From: Micromonospora profundi
GTDB lineage: Bacteria > Actinomycetota > Actinomycetes > Mycobacteriales > Micromonosporaceae
DNA length: 64,000 nt
Assembly (NCBI RefSeq): GCF_011927785.1
Contig: NZ_JAATJK010000001.1
Location: 6,822,501 to 6,886,500, forward strand
Direction: 5' to 3'
In this document: positions 1 to 8,777 of the stretch, in pieces
Numbering within the stretch: position 1 is the first letter of the stretch
How the letters are laid out: the number at the start of each line of letters is the position of its first letter
Program-made: the position numbers and the translations under genes
Notes under the pieces: model-generated
What the model was told of the DNA's origin: nothing
Seen by the model: the letters and a program-made list of their open reading frames with translations, nothing else
The model's database searches: none

Positions 1-1
1 G

Positions 2-1291
2 AAGAACTTCGTCGACGCCTGGAACTGGGCCGCCTACTCCCCGAACGGTGCGCAGAACGGCACCTTCTTCTCGGACATCGACGGCTTCGACAAGACCTAC
101 ACCTCGGACCCGGACGGCCCGGACGGCCCGCAGAAGGCCCCGGAGCCGACGGCCAAGGAGATGTCCGGCCTGAAGGTCGTCGACGACCAGACCTTCGAGG
201 TCACCCTGGCGGCCCCGACCGCGGTCTTCCCGACCAAGCTCGGCTACAGCGCCTTCATGCCGCTGCCGGACGCCTTCTTCACCATGAAGCCCGAAGAGTT
301 CGGCAAGAAGCCGATCGGTAACGGCCCGGTGAAGTTCGTGTCGTGGGACGACAACGTCCTCATCAAGCTCACGCGCTTCGATGACTACAACCTGCGCGAC
401 AAGATGAAGATCAAGGACGTCGACGTCAAGCTGTACCAGGACGAGACGGCGGCCTACAACGACCTGCTGGCGAACAACCTCGACTTCATGGAGGTTGTCC
501 CCACCTCGGCGCTCGCCGGTGACAAGTGGAAGACCGATCTCGGTGACCGGGGCCTGTCGACCGTCACGCCGTCGACCGCGTTCATCGCGTTCCCGATCTA
601 CGACAAGCGCTTCCAGGACGCGCGCCTGCGTCGTGCCGTGTCGCTGTCGATCAACCGGCAGGAGATCTCGGACAAGATCTTCTTCGGTACCCGCAAGCCG
701 GCCGACAGCTGGGCCAACCCGCTGACCCCGGGCGCCAAGCCGGGTAACTGCACCGCTTGCAAGTTCGACCCGACCACGGCGAAGCAGCTGCTCACCGAGG
801 CCGGTGGCTTCAGTGGCGAGATGGTTCTCTACTACAACGCCGACTCCAGCCACAAGGACTGGATGGACGCCGTTGCCCAGCAGATCAAGACCAACCTCGG
901 CATCGAGGCTCGGGCTGAGGGCGTGCCGACCTTCGCGGTCTTCCGCCAGAACATCAACGCCCACAAGATGACCGGCCTGTACCGCGCCGCCTGGCAGCAG
1001 GACTACCCGGACGTGGAGAACTGGGTCAACCCGCTCTTCATCACCGGTGGTTCCTCGAACGACGGCCTCTACAGCAACAAGGAGGTCGACGCCCTTGCCA
1101 AGCAGGCCAGCGCCGCGCCGAGCCTGGAGGCCTCCCACGAGGCGTTCGCCAAGGCCGTCGAGCTGGTCGACAAGGACGTCCCGAGCATCCCGGTCTACTT
1201 CTACGGCCAGCAGTCCGGCCACTCGGAGAAGATCAAGAAGCTCGAGCTGAACAACGTCGGCGAACTCGACATCACCTCGGTCGAGCTCTGA
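2..1291 (+). CDS. ABC peptide importer substrate-binding protein (5' end outside window)
   Basis: This is the C-terminal 429 residues of a family 5 solute-binding protein (SBP_bac_5, OppA/DppA type), which captures peptides outside the membrane and hands them to the permeases. The frame is open from base 2, so the start and lipoprotein signal lie outside the window. The visible part has the expected mix: a binding domain with repeated aromatic residues, a conserved region near KEMSGLKVVDDQTFEV and a C-terminal lobe ending in VPSIPVYFYGQQ. The neighbouring order (permease, permease, ATPase, ATPase) supports the assignment. A paralogue lies at 23514-25115. Substrate range cannot be read from sequence. 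Confidence 0.9.
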   Translation, partial: KNFVDAWNWAAYSPNGAQNGTFFSDIDGFDKTYTSDPDGPDGPQKAPEPTAKEMSGLKVVDDQTFEVTLAAPTAVFPTKLGYSAFMPLPDAFFTMKPEEFGKKPIGNGPVKFVSWDDNVLIKLTRFDDYNLRDKMKIKDVDVKLYQDETAAYNDLLANNLDFMEVVPTSALAGDKWKTDLGDRGLSTVTPSTAFIAFPIYDKRFQDARLRRAVSLSINRQEISDKIFFGTRKPADSWANPLTPGAKPGNCTACKFDPTTAKQLLTEAGGFSGEMVLYYNADSSHKDWMDAVAQQIKTNLGIEARAEGVPTFAVFRQNINAHKMTGLYRAAWQQDYPDVENWVNPLFITGGSSNDGLYSNKEVDALAKQASAAPSLEASHEAFAKAVELVDKDVPSIPVYFYGQQSGHSEKIKKLELNNVGELDITSVEL

Positions 1292-1305
1292 TCCGAACGG
1301 TCTGA

Positions 1306-1347
1306 CCCCGGGTCGGGCTCGCCACATCCGGTGAGCCCGACCCGGGG
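1306..1347 (+). terminator. intercistronic hairpin after binding-protein gene
   Basis: A perfect 15-bp inverted repeat (1306-1320 with 1333-1347, arm CCCCGGGTCGGGCTC) starts 14 bases after the binding-protein stop and lies before the permease gene. There is no T-run. I read it as a partial terminator or mRNA-stabilising hairpin that keeps the binding protein more abundant than the membrane parts. The second importer operon has a hairpin in the same place (23467-23500). Confidence 0.75.
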
Positions 1348-1437
1348 CCGTTCCGCGAGTGGGTGTCACCACACGCACTCGCACGTTGTCACCCCGTGTC
1401 GGCCGTCCGACGCGCCCCCTGTCTGGAGGACCACCCC

Positions 1438-2364
1438 ATGGGCCGTTATCTGTTGAGGCGGCTGCTCCAACTCGTGCCCGTCTTCATCGGGACGACGTTC
1501 CTGATCTACGCCCTCGTCTGGGCCGTTCCGGGCGATCCGTTCGCCGGCAAGTGCGGTGAGCGCCGCTGCCCGGACCAGTACATCGCCTTCATGACCGAGA
1601 AGTACAACCTGGACCAGAACGTCGTGGTCCAGTACGGCAGCTACATGAAGAACCTGCTGCAGGGCGACTTCGGTCAGACGTTCTCGCAGCGCGAGATCAG
1701 CGACATCATCCTCACGTCGTACCCGAACACGCTGAAGCTGGCCCTGGTGGCGCTCGCCATCGAGGCCGTGATCGGCCTCGGCGCCGGCGTGCTGACCGGT
1801 CTGCGACGCAACGGCTTCCTCGACAACCTCGTTCTGGTGTCGACCCTCTTCCTGATCGCGTTGCCGGTGTTCGTCATCGGCTTCGTGCTCCAGTGGCTGC
1901 TCGGCGTGCAGTGGGGCATCATCAAGCCGACCGTCTCCTCCGAGATGCGGCTCTCCGAACTGATCGTGCCGGGCTTCGTGCTCGGTAGCGCGTCAGTGGC
2001 GTACATCGCGCGGGTGGCACGAACGAGCATCGCGGAGAACCGCCGTGCCGACTACGTGCGTACCGCCATCGCCAAGGGCCTTCCGATGCGGCGGGTTGTG
2101 GGTGTGCACCTGCTGCGTAACTCGCTCATCCCCGTGGTCACCCTGCTCGGCACCGACCTCGGCGCCCTGATGGGCGGCGCGATCGTCACCGAGGGCATCT
2201 TCGGCATCAACGGAATCGGGCGCCAGGTCTTCCGTGCGATCGTCACCAAGGAAAGCGCTACCGTGGTAGGGATCGTGGTTGTCCTGGTGCTGGTCTATCT
2301 CGTGATGAACCTGCTGGTTGACCTGCTCTACGCCGCCCTGGACCCGAGGATCCGCTATGAGTGA
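1438..2364 (+). CDS. oppB: peptide ABC importer permease, OppB/DppB type
   Basis: This 308-residue inner-membrane permease forms half of the peptide channel. It begins MGRYLLRRLLQLVPVFIG, the usual first helix of OppB/DppB proteins, and has the expected six hydrophobic segments. The cytoplasmic EAA coupling loop, ADYVRTAIAKGLP, lies near residue 204 and contacts the ATPases. I chose the ATG at 1438 because GGAGGA (1425-1430) stands seven bases before it and the protein then starts at the conserved first helix; an in-frame start at 1363 would only add a non-conserved tail. Its last eight bases overlap the next permease gene. Confidence 0.93.
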   Translation: MGRYLLRRLLQLVPVFIGTTFLIYALVWAVPGDPFAGKCGERRCPDQYIAFMTEKYNLDQNVVVQYGSYMKNLLQGDFGQTFSQREISDIILTSYPNTLKLALVALAIEAVIGLGAGVLTGLRRNGFLDNLVLVSTLFLIALPVFVIGFVLQWLLGVQWGIIKPTVSSEMRLSELIVPGFVLGSASVAYIARVARTSIAENRRADYVRTAIAKGLPMRRVVGVHLLRNSLIPVVTLLGTDLGALMGGAIVTEGIFGINGIGRQVFRAIVTKESATVVGIVVVLVLVYLVMNLLVDLLYAALDPRIRYE

Positions 2365-3322
2365 CCCGAGTACCGCATCGATCGTCAGTACCCCTGCCGC
2401 GCAGCCGACCGAGGCGGGCACCCCTGCCACCGGCGCGCCGCAGAGCAACGAGAAGCCGCGTGGCCTGCTCGGAGACGCCTGGCGTGACCTGCGACGCAAG
2501 CCACTGTTCTGGATCTCGTCCACGCTGATCGTGATCTTCCTGCTGATGGCCGCCTTCCCGGCGCTGTTCGCCCCGGGCGACGCGGTCAACGGCGCGCTGT
2601 CCCGCAGCCTGGTCAAGCCGGGCGCCGACGGCTGGTTCGGTTACGACGTGCAGGGCCGCGACGTGTACGCCCGGGTCATCTACGGCGCACGCGCCTCCAT
2701 CGTGGTCGCCGTGCTCTCCGTGGTCGGCACCCTGCTCGTCGGTGGCACCATGGGCATCATCGCCGGCTACCGCGGTGGCTGGGTTGACGGCCTGCTCAGC
2801 CGCATCGCCGACGTCTTCTTCGGCCTGCCGTTCGTGCTTGGTGCGATCGTCATCCTGACCACGTTCAACGGCTCGGGCACCAGCAACAGCAAGGCCGAGA
2901 TCATGGGCCTGGTGACCGTCTCCCTGATCGTGCTGAGCTGGCCGGTCGTCATGCGCCTGATGCGTTCCTCGGTGCTCGCCACCAAGGAGGCCGACTACAT
3001 CGTGGCGGCCCGCGCACTGGGTGCCGGCACCGGGCGGATCATCCTCAAGCACCTGCTGCCGAACTGCCTGGCCCCGCTGCTGGTCTACGGCACGATCATG
3101 GTCGGCTCGTTCATCGGCGCCGAGGCAACGCTGTCGTTCCTGGGCGTCGGCCTGAAGTCGCCGGTGGTGTCCTGGGGCATCATGATCAGCGACGGGCAGC
3201 AGTTCATCCGGGTCGCGCCGGGTCTGGTGTTCTTCCCCGCCGCGTTCCTCGTCACCGCAGTGCTGAGCTTCGTGATGCTCGGTGAGGCGGTCCGCGAGGC
3301 CCTCGATCCGAAACTCCGCTAG
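2357..3322 (+). CDS. oppC: peptide ABC importer permease, OppC/DppC type
   Basis: This 321-residue protein is the second transmembrane subunit of the importer. It has the OppC layout: a cytoplasmic Pro/Ala-rich N-terminus of about 45 residues, a first helix, a periplasmic segment with FGYDVQGRDVYARVIYGAR, and a C-terminal permease domain ending REALDPKLR. The EAA loop is near EADYIVAARALGAG. The ATG at 2357 overlaps the oppB stop by eight bases, so the two are probably translationally coupled. Confidence 0.93.
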   Translation: MSDPSTASIVSTPAAQPTEAGTPATGAPQSNEKPRGLLGDAWRDLRRKPLFWISSTLIVIFLLMAAFPALFAPGDAVNGALSRSLVKPGADGWFGYDVQGRDVYARVIYGARASIVVAVLSVVGTLLVGGTMGIIAGYRGGWVDGLLSRIADVFFGLPFVLGAIVILTTFNGSGTSNSKAEIMGLVTVSLIVLSWPVVMRLMRSSVLATKEADYIVAARALGAGTGRIILKHLLPNCLAPLLVYGTIMVGSFIGAEATLSFLGVGLKSPVVSWGIMISDGQQFIRVAPGLVFFPAAFLVTAVLSFVMLGEAVREALDPKLR

Positions 3323-3333
3323 GGGAGATCCAG

Positions 3334-4377
3334 TTGTCCGACATTCTCGTGTCCGAGCAGTCCGCGCCGGGAACCGGCGGATCCGGACGTCCCTCCGGCC
3401 GGCTGCTCGAGGTCGACGACCTGCGGGTGGAGTTCCGTACCCGGGACGGCGTCGCAAAGGTCATCAACGGGGTCACGTACCACGTCGACGCGGGGGAGAC
3501 CCTTGCCGTGCTCGGCGAGTCCGGCTCCGGTAAGAGCGTCACGGCACAGACCATCATGGGCATCCTCGACACGCCGCCCGGCTTCGTCACCGGTGGGCAG
3601 GTCCGCTTCCATGGCAAGGACATGCTCAGCATGGGCCAGGAGGAGCGCCGCCGCATCCGCGGCGAGGGCATCGCGATGATCTTCCAGGACGCCCTCTCCG
3701 CGCTGAACCCGGTCTTCACCGTCGGGTTCCAGATCGCCGAGCAGTTCCGGGTCCGGCGGGGCATGGGTCGCGCCGAGGCCAAGAAGCACGCGATCGAGAT
3801 GCTCGACCAGGTCAAGATCCCCAACGCCAAGAGCCGGTTCAGCAACTATCCGCACCAGTTCTCCGGCGGTATGCGGCAGCGCGCGATGATCGCGATGTCG
3901 CTGGCGCTCGACCCGGAGGTGCTGATCGCCGACGAGCCCACCACCGCGCTCGACGTGACGGTGCAGGCCCAGATCATGGACCTGCTCGCCGAGCTCCAGC
4001 GTGAGCGGCAGATGGGCATGATCCTGATCACCCACGACCTCGGCGTGGTCGCCGACGTCGCGGACCGGATCGCTGTCATGTACGCGGGTCGGATCGTCGA
4101 GGAAGCCGACGTGTACGAGCTGTACGCCAAGCCGGCGCACCCGTACACGATGGGTCTGATCGACTCGATCCCGCGCATGGACGAGAAGGGGCAGCAGCTC
4201 CGGACGATCAAGGGTCTGCCGCCGAACCTGATGAACATTCCGCCGGGCTGCCCGTTCAACCCGCGTTGCCCCATGGCTCAGCCGGTATGCCGGGAGAAGA
4301 TCCCCCCGCTGCTGCAGGTGGGTCCTGCCCGGGCCAGCGCCTGCCACTTCGCCGAGGAGCTGGTGAACCGTGTCTGA
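3334..4377 (+). CDS. oppD: peptide ABC importer ATPase, OppD/DppD type
   Basis: This 347-residue ATPase powers peptide import. Walker A GESGSGKS is near residues 60-67, the signature FSGGMRQRA near 176 and Walker [10 protein letters not shown] near 196, followed by the H-loop in [14 protein letters not shown]. After the nucleotide-binding domain comes the oligopeptide-transporter C-terminal domain with a cysteine cluster (C306 and C312 in CPFNPRC, then PVC and ACHF). In related Opp/Dpp ATPases these cysteines bind an iron-sulfur cluster. The start is TTG at 3334 with GGGGAG seven bases upstream. It overlaps oppF by eight bases. Confidence 0.93.
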   Translation: MSDILVSEQSAPGTGGSGRPSGRLLEVDDLRVEFRTRDGVAKVINGVTYHVDAGETLAVLGESGSGKSVTAQTIMGILDTPPGFVTGGQVRFHGKDMLSMGQEERRRIRGEGIAMIFQDALSALNPVFTVGFQIAEQFRVRRGMGRAEAKKHAIEMLDQVKIPNAKSRFSNYPHQFSGGMRQRAMIAMSLALDPEVLIADEPTTALDVTVQAQIMDLLAELQRERQMGMILITHDLGVVADVADRIAVMYAGRIVEEADVYELYAKPAHPYTMGLIDSIPRMDEKGQQLRTIKGLPPNLMNIPPGCPFNPRCPMAQPVCREKIPPLLQVGPARASACHFAEELVNRV

Positions 4378-5383
4378 GAACATCCTCGAGGTCCGTGACC
4401 TGGTCAAGCACTACCCCGTCACCCAGGGTGTGGTGTTCAAGAAGACCGTCGGTCAGGTCAAGGCCGTCGACGGGGTCTCGTTCGGTCTGCGTACTGGTGA
4501 GACGCTCGGCGTGGTCGGCGAGTCCGGCTGCGGCAAGTCGACTCTCGCCCGGGTGCTGATGAACCTGGAGAAGCCGACCGCCGGCAGCGTGGTCTACAAG
4601 GGCCAGGACATCTCCAAGCTCTCCGGTGGGGCGCTGCGGCGGCTGCGTCGGCAGATCCAGTTGGTCATGCAGGACCCGTACACCTCGCTGAACCCGCGGA
4701 TGACCGTCGGTGACCTGATCGGCGAGCCCTTCGAGATCCACTCCGATGTGGCACCGAAGGGCAGCCGCCGGGCGAAGGTCCGGGAGTTGCTGGACCTGGT
4801 GGGCCTCAACCCGGAGCACATCAACAGGTACCCGCACCAGTTCTCCGGCGGTCAGCGCCAGCGCATCGGCATCGCCCGCGCGCTCGCGCTGCGCCCCGAG
4901 GTGATCGTCTGCGACGAGCCGGTCTCGGCGCTCGACGTCTCCATCCAGGCCCAGGTGATGAACCTGCTGGAGAAGCTGCAGAGCGAGCTCGGGCTGTCGT
5001 ACGTCTTCATCGCGCACGACCTCTCGGTGGTCCGCCACCTGTCGGACCGGGTCGCGGTGATGTACCTCGGCAAGATCGTCGAGATCGGCACCGAGGACGA
5101 GATCTACGAGCGGCCGACCCATCCGTACACTCAGGCGCTGCTCTCGGCGGTGCCGGTGCCGGACCCGACGCAGCGGAACAACAAGACGATCATCCGGCTC
5201 ACGGGTGACGTGCCGTCGCCGATCAGCCCGCCCTCGGGCTGCCGGTTCCGGACCCGCTGCTGGAAGGCGCAGGACGTCTGCGCCGAGCAGGTCCCGCTGC
5301 TGGAGGTCCGACGCGACTCGGACCACCCGAGCGCCTGCCACTTCGCGGAGCGACGCGAGATCGTCGCCACCCACGAGGCGTAA
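4370..5383 (+). CDS. oppF: peptide ABC importer ATPase, OppF/DppF type
   Basis: This 337-residue ATPase is the partner of OppD. It carries Walker [10 protein letters not shown], the conserved [16 protein letters not shown] segment, the signature [10 protein letters not shown], Walker [13 protein letters not shown] and the H-loop in [12 protein letters not shown]-terminal cysteine set ([14 protein letters not shown] and ACHF) follows. The GTG start at 4370 overlaps oppD. It is the last gene of this operon; a strong terminator follows. The paralogue at 19351-20382 is very similar over most of its length, which suggests operon duplication. Confidence 0.93.
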   Translation: MSENILEVRDLVKHYPVTQGVVFKKTVGQVKAVDGVSFGLRTGETLGVVGESGCGKSTLARVLMNLEKPTAGSVVYKGQDISKLSGGALRRLRRQIQLVMQDPYTSLNPRMTVGDLIGEPFEIHSDVAPKGSRRAKVRELLDLVGLNPEHINRYPHQFSGGQRQRIGIARALALRPEVIVCDEPVSALDVSIQAQVMNLLEKLQSELGLSYVFIAHDLSVVRHLSDRVAVMYLGKIVEIGTEDEIYERPTHPYTQALLSAVPVPDPTQRNNKTIIRLTGDVPSPISPPSGCRFRTRCWKAQDVCAEQVPLLEVRRDSDHPSACHFAERREIVATHEA

Positions 5384-5394
5384 CAGGCCACCGG

Positions 5395-5433
5395 AACCGC
5401 CTGCCGACGTCACCACGACGCCGGCAGGCGGTT
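5395..5433 (+). terminator. rho-independent-type terminator of first peptide importer operon
   Basis: A perfect 12-bp stem (5395-5406 AACCGCCTGCCG with 5422-5433) ends in a short T stretch. It is nested in an outer 10-bp inverted repeat (5386-5395 with 5441-5450). It lies between oppF (+) and the chorismate mutase gene (-), so it may work in both directions. Confidence 0.85.
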
Positions 5434-5530
5434 TCGTCTGTCCGGTGGCCCCTCAGCGGGCCGGTGCGACCTCAGACGCCCGACCGGCACCCGGTGTGCC
5501 CTCCGGCGCCCGGCGGGACGCCGGGGGTGG

Positions 5531-5899
5531 TCACAGCGGGCCGCGACCCGCGCGGAGCAGTAGCAGTGCCAGTTGGGTGCCGTCCGCGCCGAGCGCACCT
5601 CGGAAGCGCTCCAGGATCTCCCGCTCACGGGAGAGCACGAGGCGCGTTCCGCCGGAGGCCATCCGGGTCACCCCGACCTCCTGCGACAGCGCGGCCCGCT
5701 CCTGCCAGAGCGAGATCAACGCGTGGTCGATCTCGTCGATCCGTTCCCTGATCTGCACGATCCGTGCGGCTGCGGTCGGCTCCACGGTGCCGGTACCGGT
5801 GCCGGTGCGGGCCCCGGCCGTGTCGCCGGCCTCGACCGAGGGCTGGTCCGGCTCCGGCACGGTCGGGCCGCTGCTGTGCTCCACCACGTCTGTCATCAT
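5531..5899 (-). CDS. aroQ: chorismate mutase, AroQ-delta (actinobacterial intracellular) type
   Basis: This enzyme rearranges chorismate to prephenate, the first committed step to phenylalanine and tyrosine. The 122-residue protein has a disordered Gly/Thr/Pro-rich N-terminus of about 45 residues and then the all-helical fold: IRERIDEIDHALISLWQER, VGVTRMASGGTRLV and REREILERF. The MASGGTRLV and LLLLRAGRGPL segments are typical of the short mycobacterial enzyme (Rv0948c type), which is known to be activated by complex formation with DAHP synthase. GAGAGG stands seven bases before ATG 5899. The helicase gene lies divergently upstream, as in M. tuberculosis. Expression appears to be controlled by the attenuator at 5946-6059. 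Confidence 0.93.
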   Translation of the reverse strand: MMTDVVEHSSGPTVPEPDQPSVEAGDTAGARTGTGTGTVEPTAAARIVQIRERIDEIDHALISLWQERAALSQEVGVTRMASGGTRLVLSREREILERFRGALGADGTQLALLLLRAGRGPL

Positions 5900-5945
5900 C
5901 GGGTACCTCTCGCGCTGTGGTGCCCGGTGCCCAGAACCCGGGACG

Positions 5946-5978
5946 AAAAAGCCCCGGGCTCCAGGAGCCCGGGGCTTT
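5946..5978 (-). terminator. attenuator terminator in the chorismate mutase leader
   Basis: Read on the minus strand, AAAGCCCCGGGCTCC (5978-5964) pairs perfectly with 5962-5948 and is followed by five T (5950-5946). It sits 15 bases after the stop of the Tyr/Phe-rich leader peptide and about 50 bases before the chorismate mutase start. No other minus-strand gene ends here, so it fits an attenuator rather than an ordinary terminator. Confidence 0.88.
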
Positions 5979-6033
5979 CGCAGGTCTGATCGATCAGGCG
6001 CGACCTACGGCAGCCGGACTCCCGGTGCCGTAG
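5964..6033 (-). promoter_or_regulatory. alternative RNA structures: pause hairpin versus antiterminator
   Basis: In the leader RNA, 6033-6022 pairs with 6017-6005 (12 bp, one bulged base, loop GAGU), giving a pause hairpin whose 5' arm overlaps the last Tyr codon. The segment GGAGUCCGG (6022-6014) can instead pair with CCGGGCUCC (5972-5964), the 5' arm of the terminator: nine pairs with one G-U. The two pairings exclude each other, which is the standard logic of amino-acid attenuators. Confidence 0.75.
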
Positions 6034-6059
6034 TAAAAGTAGTAACGCGCAGCGATCAC
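5994..6059 (-). CDS. Tyr/Phe-rich attenuator leader peptide
   Basis: This is a 21-residue frame that starts at GTG 6059 and contains ARYYFYYGTG, that is four Tyr and one Phe in five consecutive codons (6044-6030). It lies in front of the enzyme that makes the precursor of Tyr and Phe. No Shine-Dalgarno is visible, but CATACT lies seven bases upstream of the GTG, so the transcript is probably leaderless and translation starts at its first base. When charged tRNA-Tyr or tRNA-Phe is scarce, ribosomes should stall in the run and favour the antiterminator. An in-frame GTG at 6077 would overlap the promoter and is less likely. Confidence 0.8.
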   Translation of the reverse strand: MIAARYYFYYGTGSPAAVGRA

Positions 6060-6066
6060 GCGGTCG

Positions 6067-6096
6067 AGTATGCCCACGTCGACGGTGGGTGCGCAA
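6067..6096 (-). promoter_or_regulatory. promoter of leader peptide and chorismate mutase
   Basis: On the minus strand, TTGCGC (6096-6091) and CATACT (6072-6067) are separated by 18 bases, matching sigma-70-type -35 and -10 elements. The expected start, seven bases further, is the G of GTG 6059. Nothing else upstream offers a better promoter. Confidence 0.65.
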
Positions 6097-6236
6097 GGAT
6101 TCCGCGGCAAAAGGCGGCCCCTGCCACAGCCGGAGGCGTCGGCAAAGGAGCGCTCACCGCTCGTCGACAGAGGTGCCCGCTCCCGGCGACGGCGCGGTCG
6201 GGAAGTGTCCGGCCGGCGGCATAGACTTGTCGCGCG

Positions 6237-8642
6237 ATGCATCCTCTCTTCGACATTCCCGCGTCCCCGCCCGCGCCGGAGTCCGCGCCGGCCCGTCCGC
6301 ACCGCCCCGGGTCGGCCTCAGCCCGCCTCGACCCGCGTGAGCTGCTCGCCGGGTTGAACGGGCCGCAGCGCGACGCGGTCAGTCACGCCGGCTCGCCGCT
6401 GTTGATCGTGGCCGGCGCCGGGTCCGGTAAGACCCGGGTGCTCACCCACCGGATCGCCTACCTGCTGGCCGCTCGGGACGTGCATCCCGGAGAGATCATC
6501 GCCATCACCTTCACCAACAAGGCGGCCGGCGAGATGAAGGAGCGGGTCGCCGCCCTTGTCGGGCCGCGGGCCCGACTGATGTGGGTGTCGACGTTCCACT
6601 CCGCGTGTGTCCGCATCCTTCGCGCCGAGCACGAGCACGCCGGCCTCAAGTCGACGTTCTCGATCTACGACGCTGACGACTCGCGCCGGCTCATGCAACT
6701 GGTCACCCGCGAGCTCGACCTCGACCCGAAGCGCTATCCGGCACGCGGGCTGGCCGCCCAGGTGTCCAACCTCAAGAACGAGCTGGTCGACCCGGAGCAG
6801 TTCGCCGCGCGGGCCAGCGGGCCCAACGAGCGGGCGCTCGCCGAGGCGTACACGCTCTACCAGCGTCGGCTGCGCGAGGCGCACGCGCTCGACTTCGACG
6901 ACCTGATCATGACGACGGTGCATCTGCTCCAGTCCCACCCGCACGTCGCGGAGAGCTACCGGCGGCGGTTCCGGCACGTGCTTGTCGACGAATACCAGGA
7001 CACCAACCACGCCCAGTACGTCCTGATCAAGGAGTTGGTGTCCGGCACCGACGGGCTGGCGCCGGCCGAGCTGTGCGTGGTCGGTGACGCCGACCAGTCG
7101 ATCTACGCGTTCCGGGGCGCGACGATCCGCAACATCCTGGAGTTCGAGCGGGACTTCACCGACGCGCGGACGATCCTGCTGGAGCAGAACTACCGCTCCA
7201 CCCAGACCATCCTCAACGCCGCCAACGCGGTGATCGACAGGAACACCTCCCGCAAGCCGAAGCGGCTGTGGAGCGAGGCCGGCGACGGCGAGCGGATCGT
7301 CGGCTACGTGGCCGACACCGAGCACGCCGAGGCGGACTGGGTGGGCCGGGAGATCGACCGGCTTGTCGACGCCGACGAGACCCGCCCCGGCGACGTCGCC
7401 GTGTTCTACCGCACCAACGCGCAGTCCCGCGTCTTCGAGGAGGTGTTCATCCGGGCCGGTCTGCCGTACAAGGTGGTCGGCGGTGTGCGCTTCTACGAGC
7501 GCAAGGAGGTCCGCGACGCACTGGCGTACCTGCGGTCGGTGGTGAACGACGACGACACGGTGAGCCTGCGGCGGGTGCTGAACACCCCGCGCCGGGGCAT
7601 CGGTGACCGCGCGGAGGCGTGCGTCGAGGCGCTGTCCAGCCGGGACCGGATCTCCTTCGGGGCGGCGCTGCGCCGGGCCCGGGAGGCGCCCGGCATCTCC
7701 ACCCGGGCGGCCAACGGCATCGCCGACTTCGTGGCGCTGCTCGACGGCGCCCGGGAGATGGCCGAGACCGGCACCCCGGAAGAGGTGCTGGAGGCTCTGC
7801 TGACCCGCTCGGGCTATCTCACCGAGTTGGAGGAGAGCCTTGATCCGCAGGACGCCGGCCGGGTGGACAACCTCCAGGAGCTGGTGAGCGTCGCCCGGGA
7901 GTACACCGAGCGGATCGAAGCGACCGGTGCCGACGGCGAGCGGGCCACAGTGGCGGGCTTCCTGGAGCAGGTGGCGCTGGTCGCCGACGCCGACCAGATT
8001 CCCTCCGACGACCCCGACCACCAGGGCGTGGTCACGCTGATGACGTTGCACACCGCCAAGGGCCTGGAGTTCCCGGTGGTGTTCCTCACCGGTCTGGAGG
8101 ACGGCGTCTTTCCGCACCTGCGCTCGCTCGGTGACACCCGGGAGCTGGAGGAGGAGCGCCGGCTGGCGTACGTCGGCATCACCCGCGCCCGGCAGCGCCT
8201 CTACCTCTCCCGTGCGGTGACCCGCTCGGCCTGGGGCCAGCCGTCCTACAACCCGCCGTCGCGGTTCCTGGAGGAGTTGCCTCCGGAGCTGGTGCGCTGG
8301 GAGCGCACCGAGGGGTCGTACACCTCGTGGGCCGGCGGTGGCGGCGGCGTCGGCGGGCGCGCGGACCGCGCACCCGGCGGTCGCGGCACCTTCACCGGGG
8401 GTACGCCGAAGGCGGCGCAACTGGCCCAGCGGCTCGGCGTGGACGCCAGTCGCCTCACCACGGCCAGCGAGTTGCCGCAGGGGCCGAAGGTGTCCGCCGG
8501 TGACCGGGTCAACCACCAGCGCTACGGGCTGGGGCGGGTGCTCGCCGTCGAGGGGCACGGCCCGGGTGCCCGCGCGCAGATCGACTTCGGTGACCAGACC
8601 ATGTGGCTGGTGCTGCGGCACGCCCCTGTCGACAAGCTCTGA
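6237..8642 (+). CDS. pcrA: UvrD/PcrA/UvrD1-type superfamily 1 DNA helicase
   Basis: This 801-residue 3'-5' DNA helicase acts in nucleotide excision repair and replication restart. Visible motifs are the Q motif LNGPQRDAV (residues 40-48), Walker A AGAGSGKT (59-66), VDEYQDTNHAQY, GDADQSIYAFRGA, LEQNYRSTQ, TLHTAKGLEFPVV and YVGITRARQRLYL. The C-terminus carries the DRVNHQRYGLGRVLAVEG module typical of PcrA, which binds RNA polymerase in other bacteria. The ATG at 6237 has no Shine-Dalgarno; TAGACT (6222-6227) lies nine bases before it, so the mRNA may have almost no leader. Its place next to chorismate mutase matches mycobacterial uvrD1. Confidence 0.95.
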   Translation: MHPLFDIPASPPAPESAPARPHRPGSASARLDPRELLAGLNGPQRDAVSHAGSPLLIVAGAGSGKTRVLTHRIAYLLAARDVHPGEIIAITFTNKAAGEMKERVAALVGPRARLMWVSTFHSACVRILRAEHEHAGLKSTFSIYDADDSRRLMQLVTRELDLDPKRYPARGLAAQVSNLKNELVDPEQFAARASGPNERALAEAYTLYQRRLREAHALDFDDLIMTTVHLLQSHPHVAESYRRRFRHVLVDEYQDTNHAQYVLIKELVSGTDGLAPAELCVVGDADQSIYAFRGATIRNILEFERDFTDARTILLEQNYRSTQTILNAANAVIDRNTSRKPKRLWSEAGDGERIVGYVADTEHAEADWVGREIDRLVDADETRPGDVAVFYRTNAQSRVFEEVFIRAGLPYKVVGGVRFYERKEVRDALAYLRSVVNDDDTVSLRRVLNTPRRGIGDRAEACVEALSSRDRISFGAALRRAREAPGISTRAANGIADFVALLDGAREMAETGTPEEVLEALLTRSGYLTELEESLDPQDAGRVDNLQELVSVAREYTERIEATGADGERATVAGFLEQVALVADADQIPSDDPDHQGVVTLMTLHTAKGLEFPVVFLTGLEDGVFPHLRSLGDTRELEEERRLAYVGITRARQRLYLSRAVTRSAWGQPSYNPPSRFLEELPPELVRWERTEGSYTSWAGGGGGVGGRADRAPGGRGTFTGGTPKAAQLAQRLGVDASRLTTASELPQGPKVSAGDRVNHQRYGLGRVLAVEGHGPGARAQIDFGDQTMWLVLRHAPVDKL

Positions 8643-8696
8643 TCACGGCGGCCTCGGCTGGCCGCCGCTCGGCCGGCCGGCATCGCGCTATTGCAG

Positions 8697-8736
8697 GGAA
8701 AGAGTGGCCTCGGCGCTGCCGGAGGCCACTCTTTCC
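8697..8736. terminator. bidirectional terminator between helicase and M23 peptidase genes
   Basis: A perfect 15-bp inverted repeat (8697-8711 GGAAAGAGTGGCCTC with 8722-8736) separates the convergent helicase (+) and M23 peptidase (-) genes. The arms end in CTTTCC on both strands, so it could stop transcription from both sides. Confidence 0.85.
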
Positions 8737-8777
8737 ATGATGTCGCGTGAACAGGCGGACCTGCGAGGTGCGCTCGT

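Noticed and set aside
6318..8621. Open frame of about 767 codons antisense to the helicase
   Set aside because: High GC produces long open antisense frames. The plus strand has all helicase motifs, and the antisense product resembles no family.
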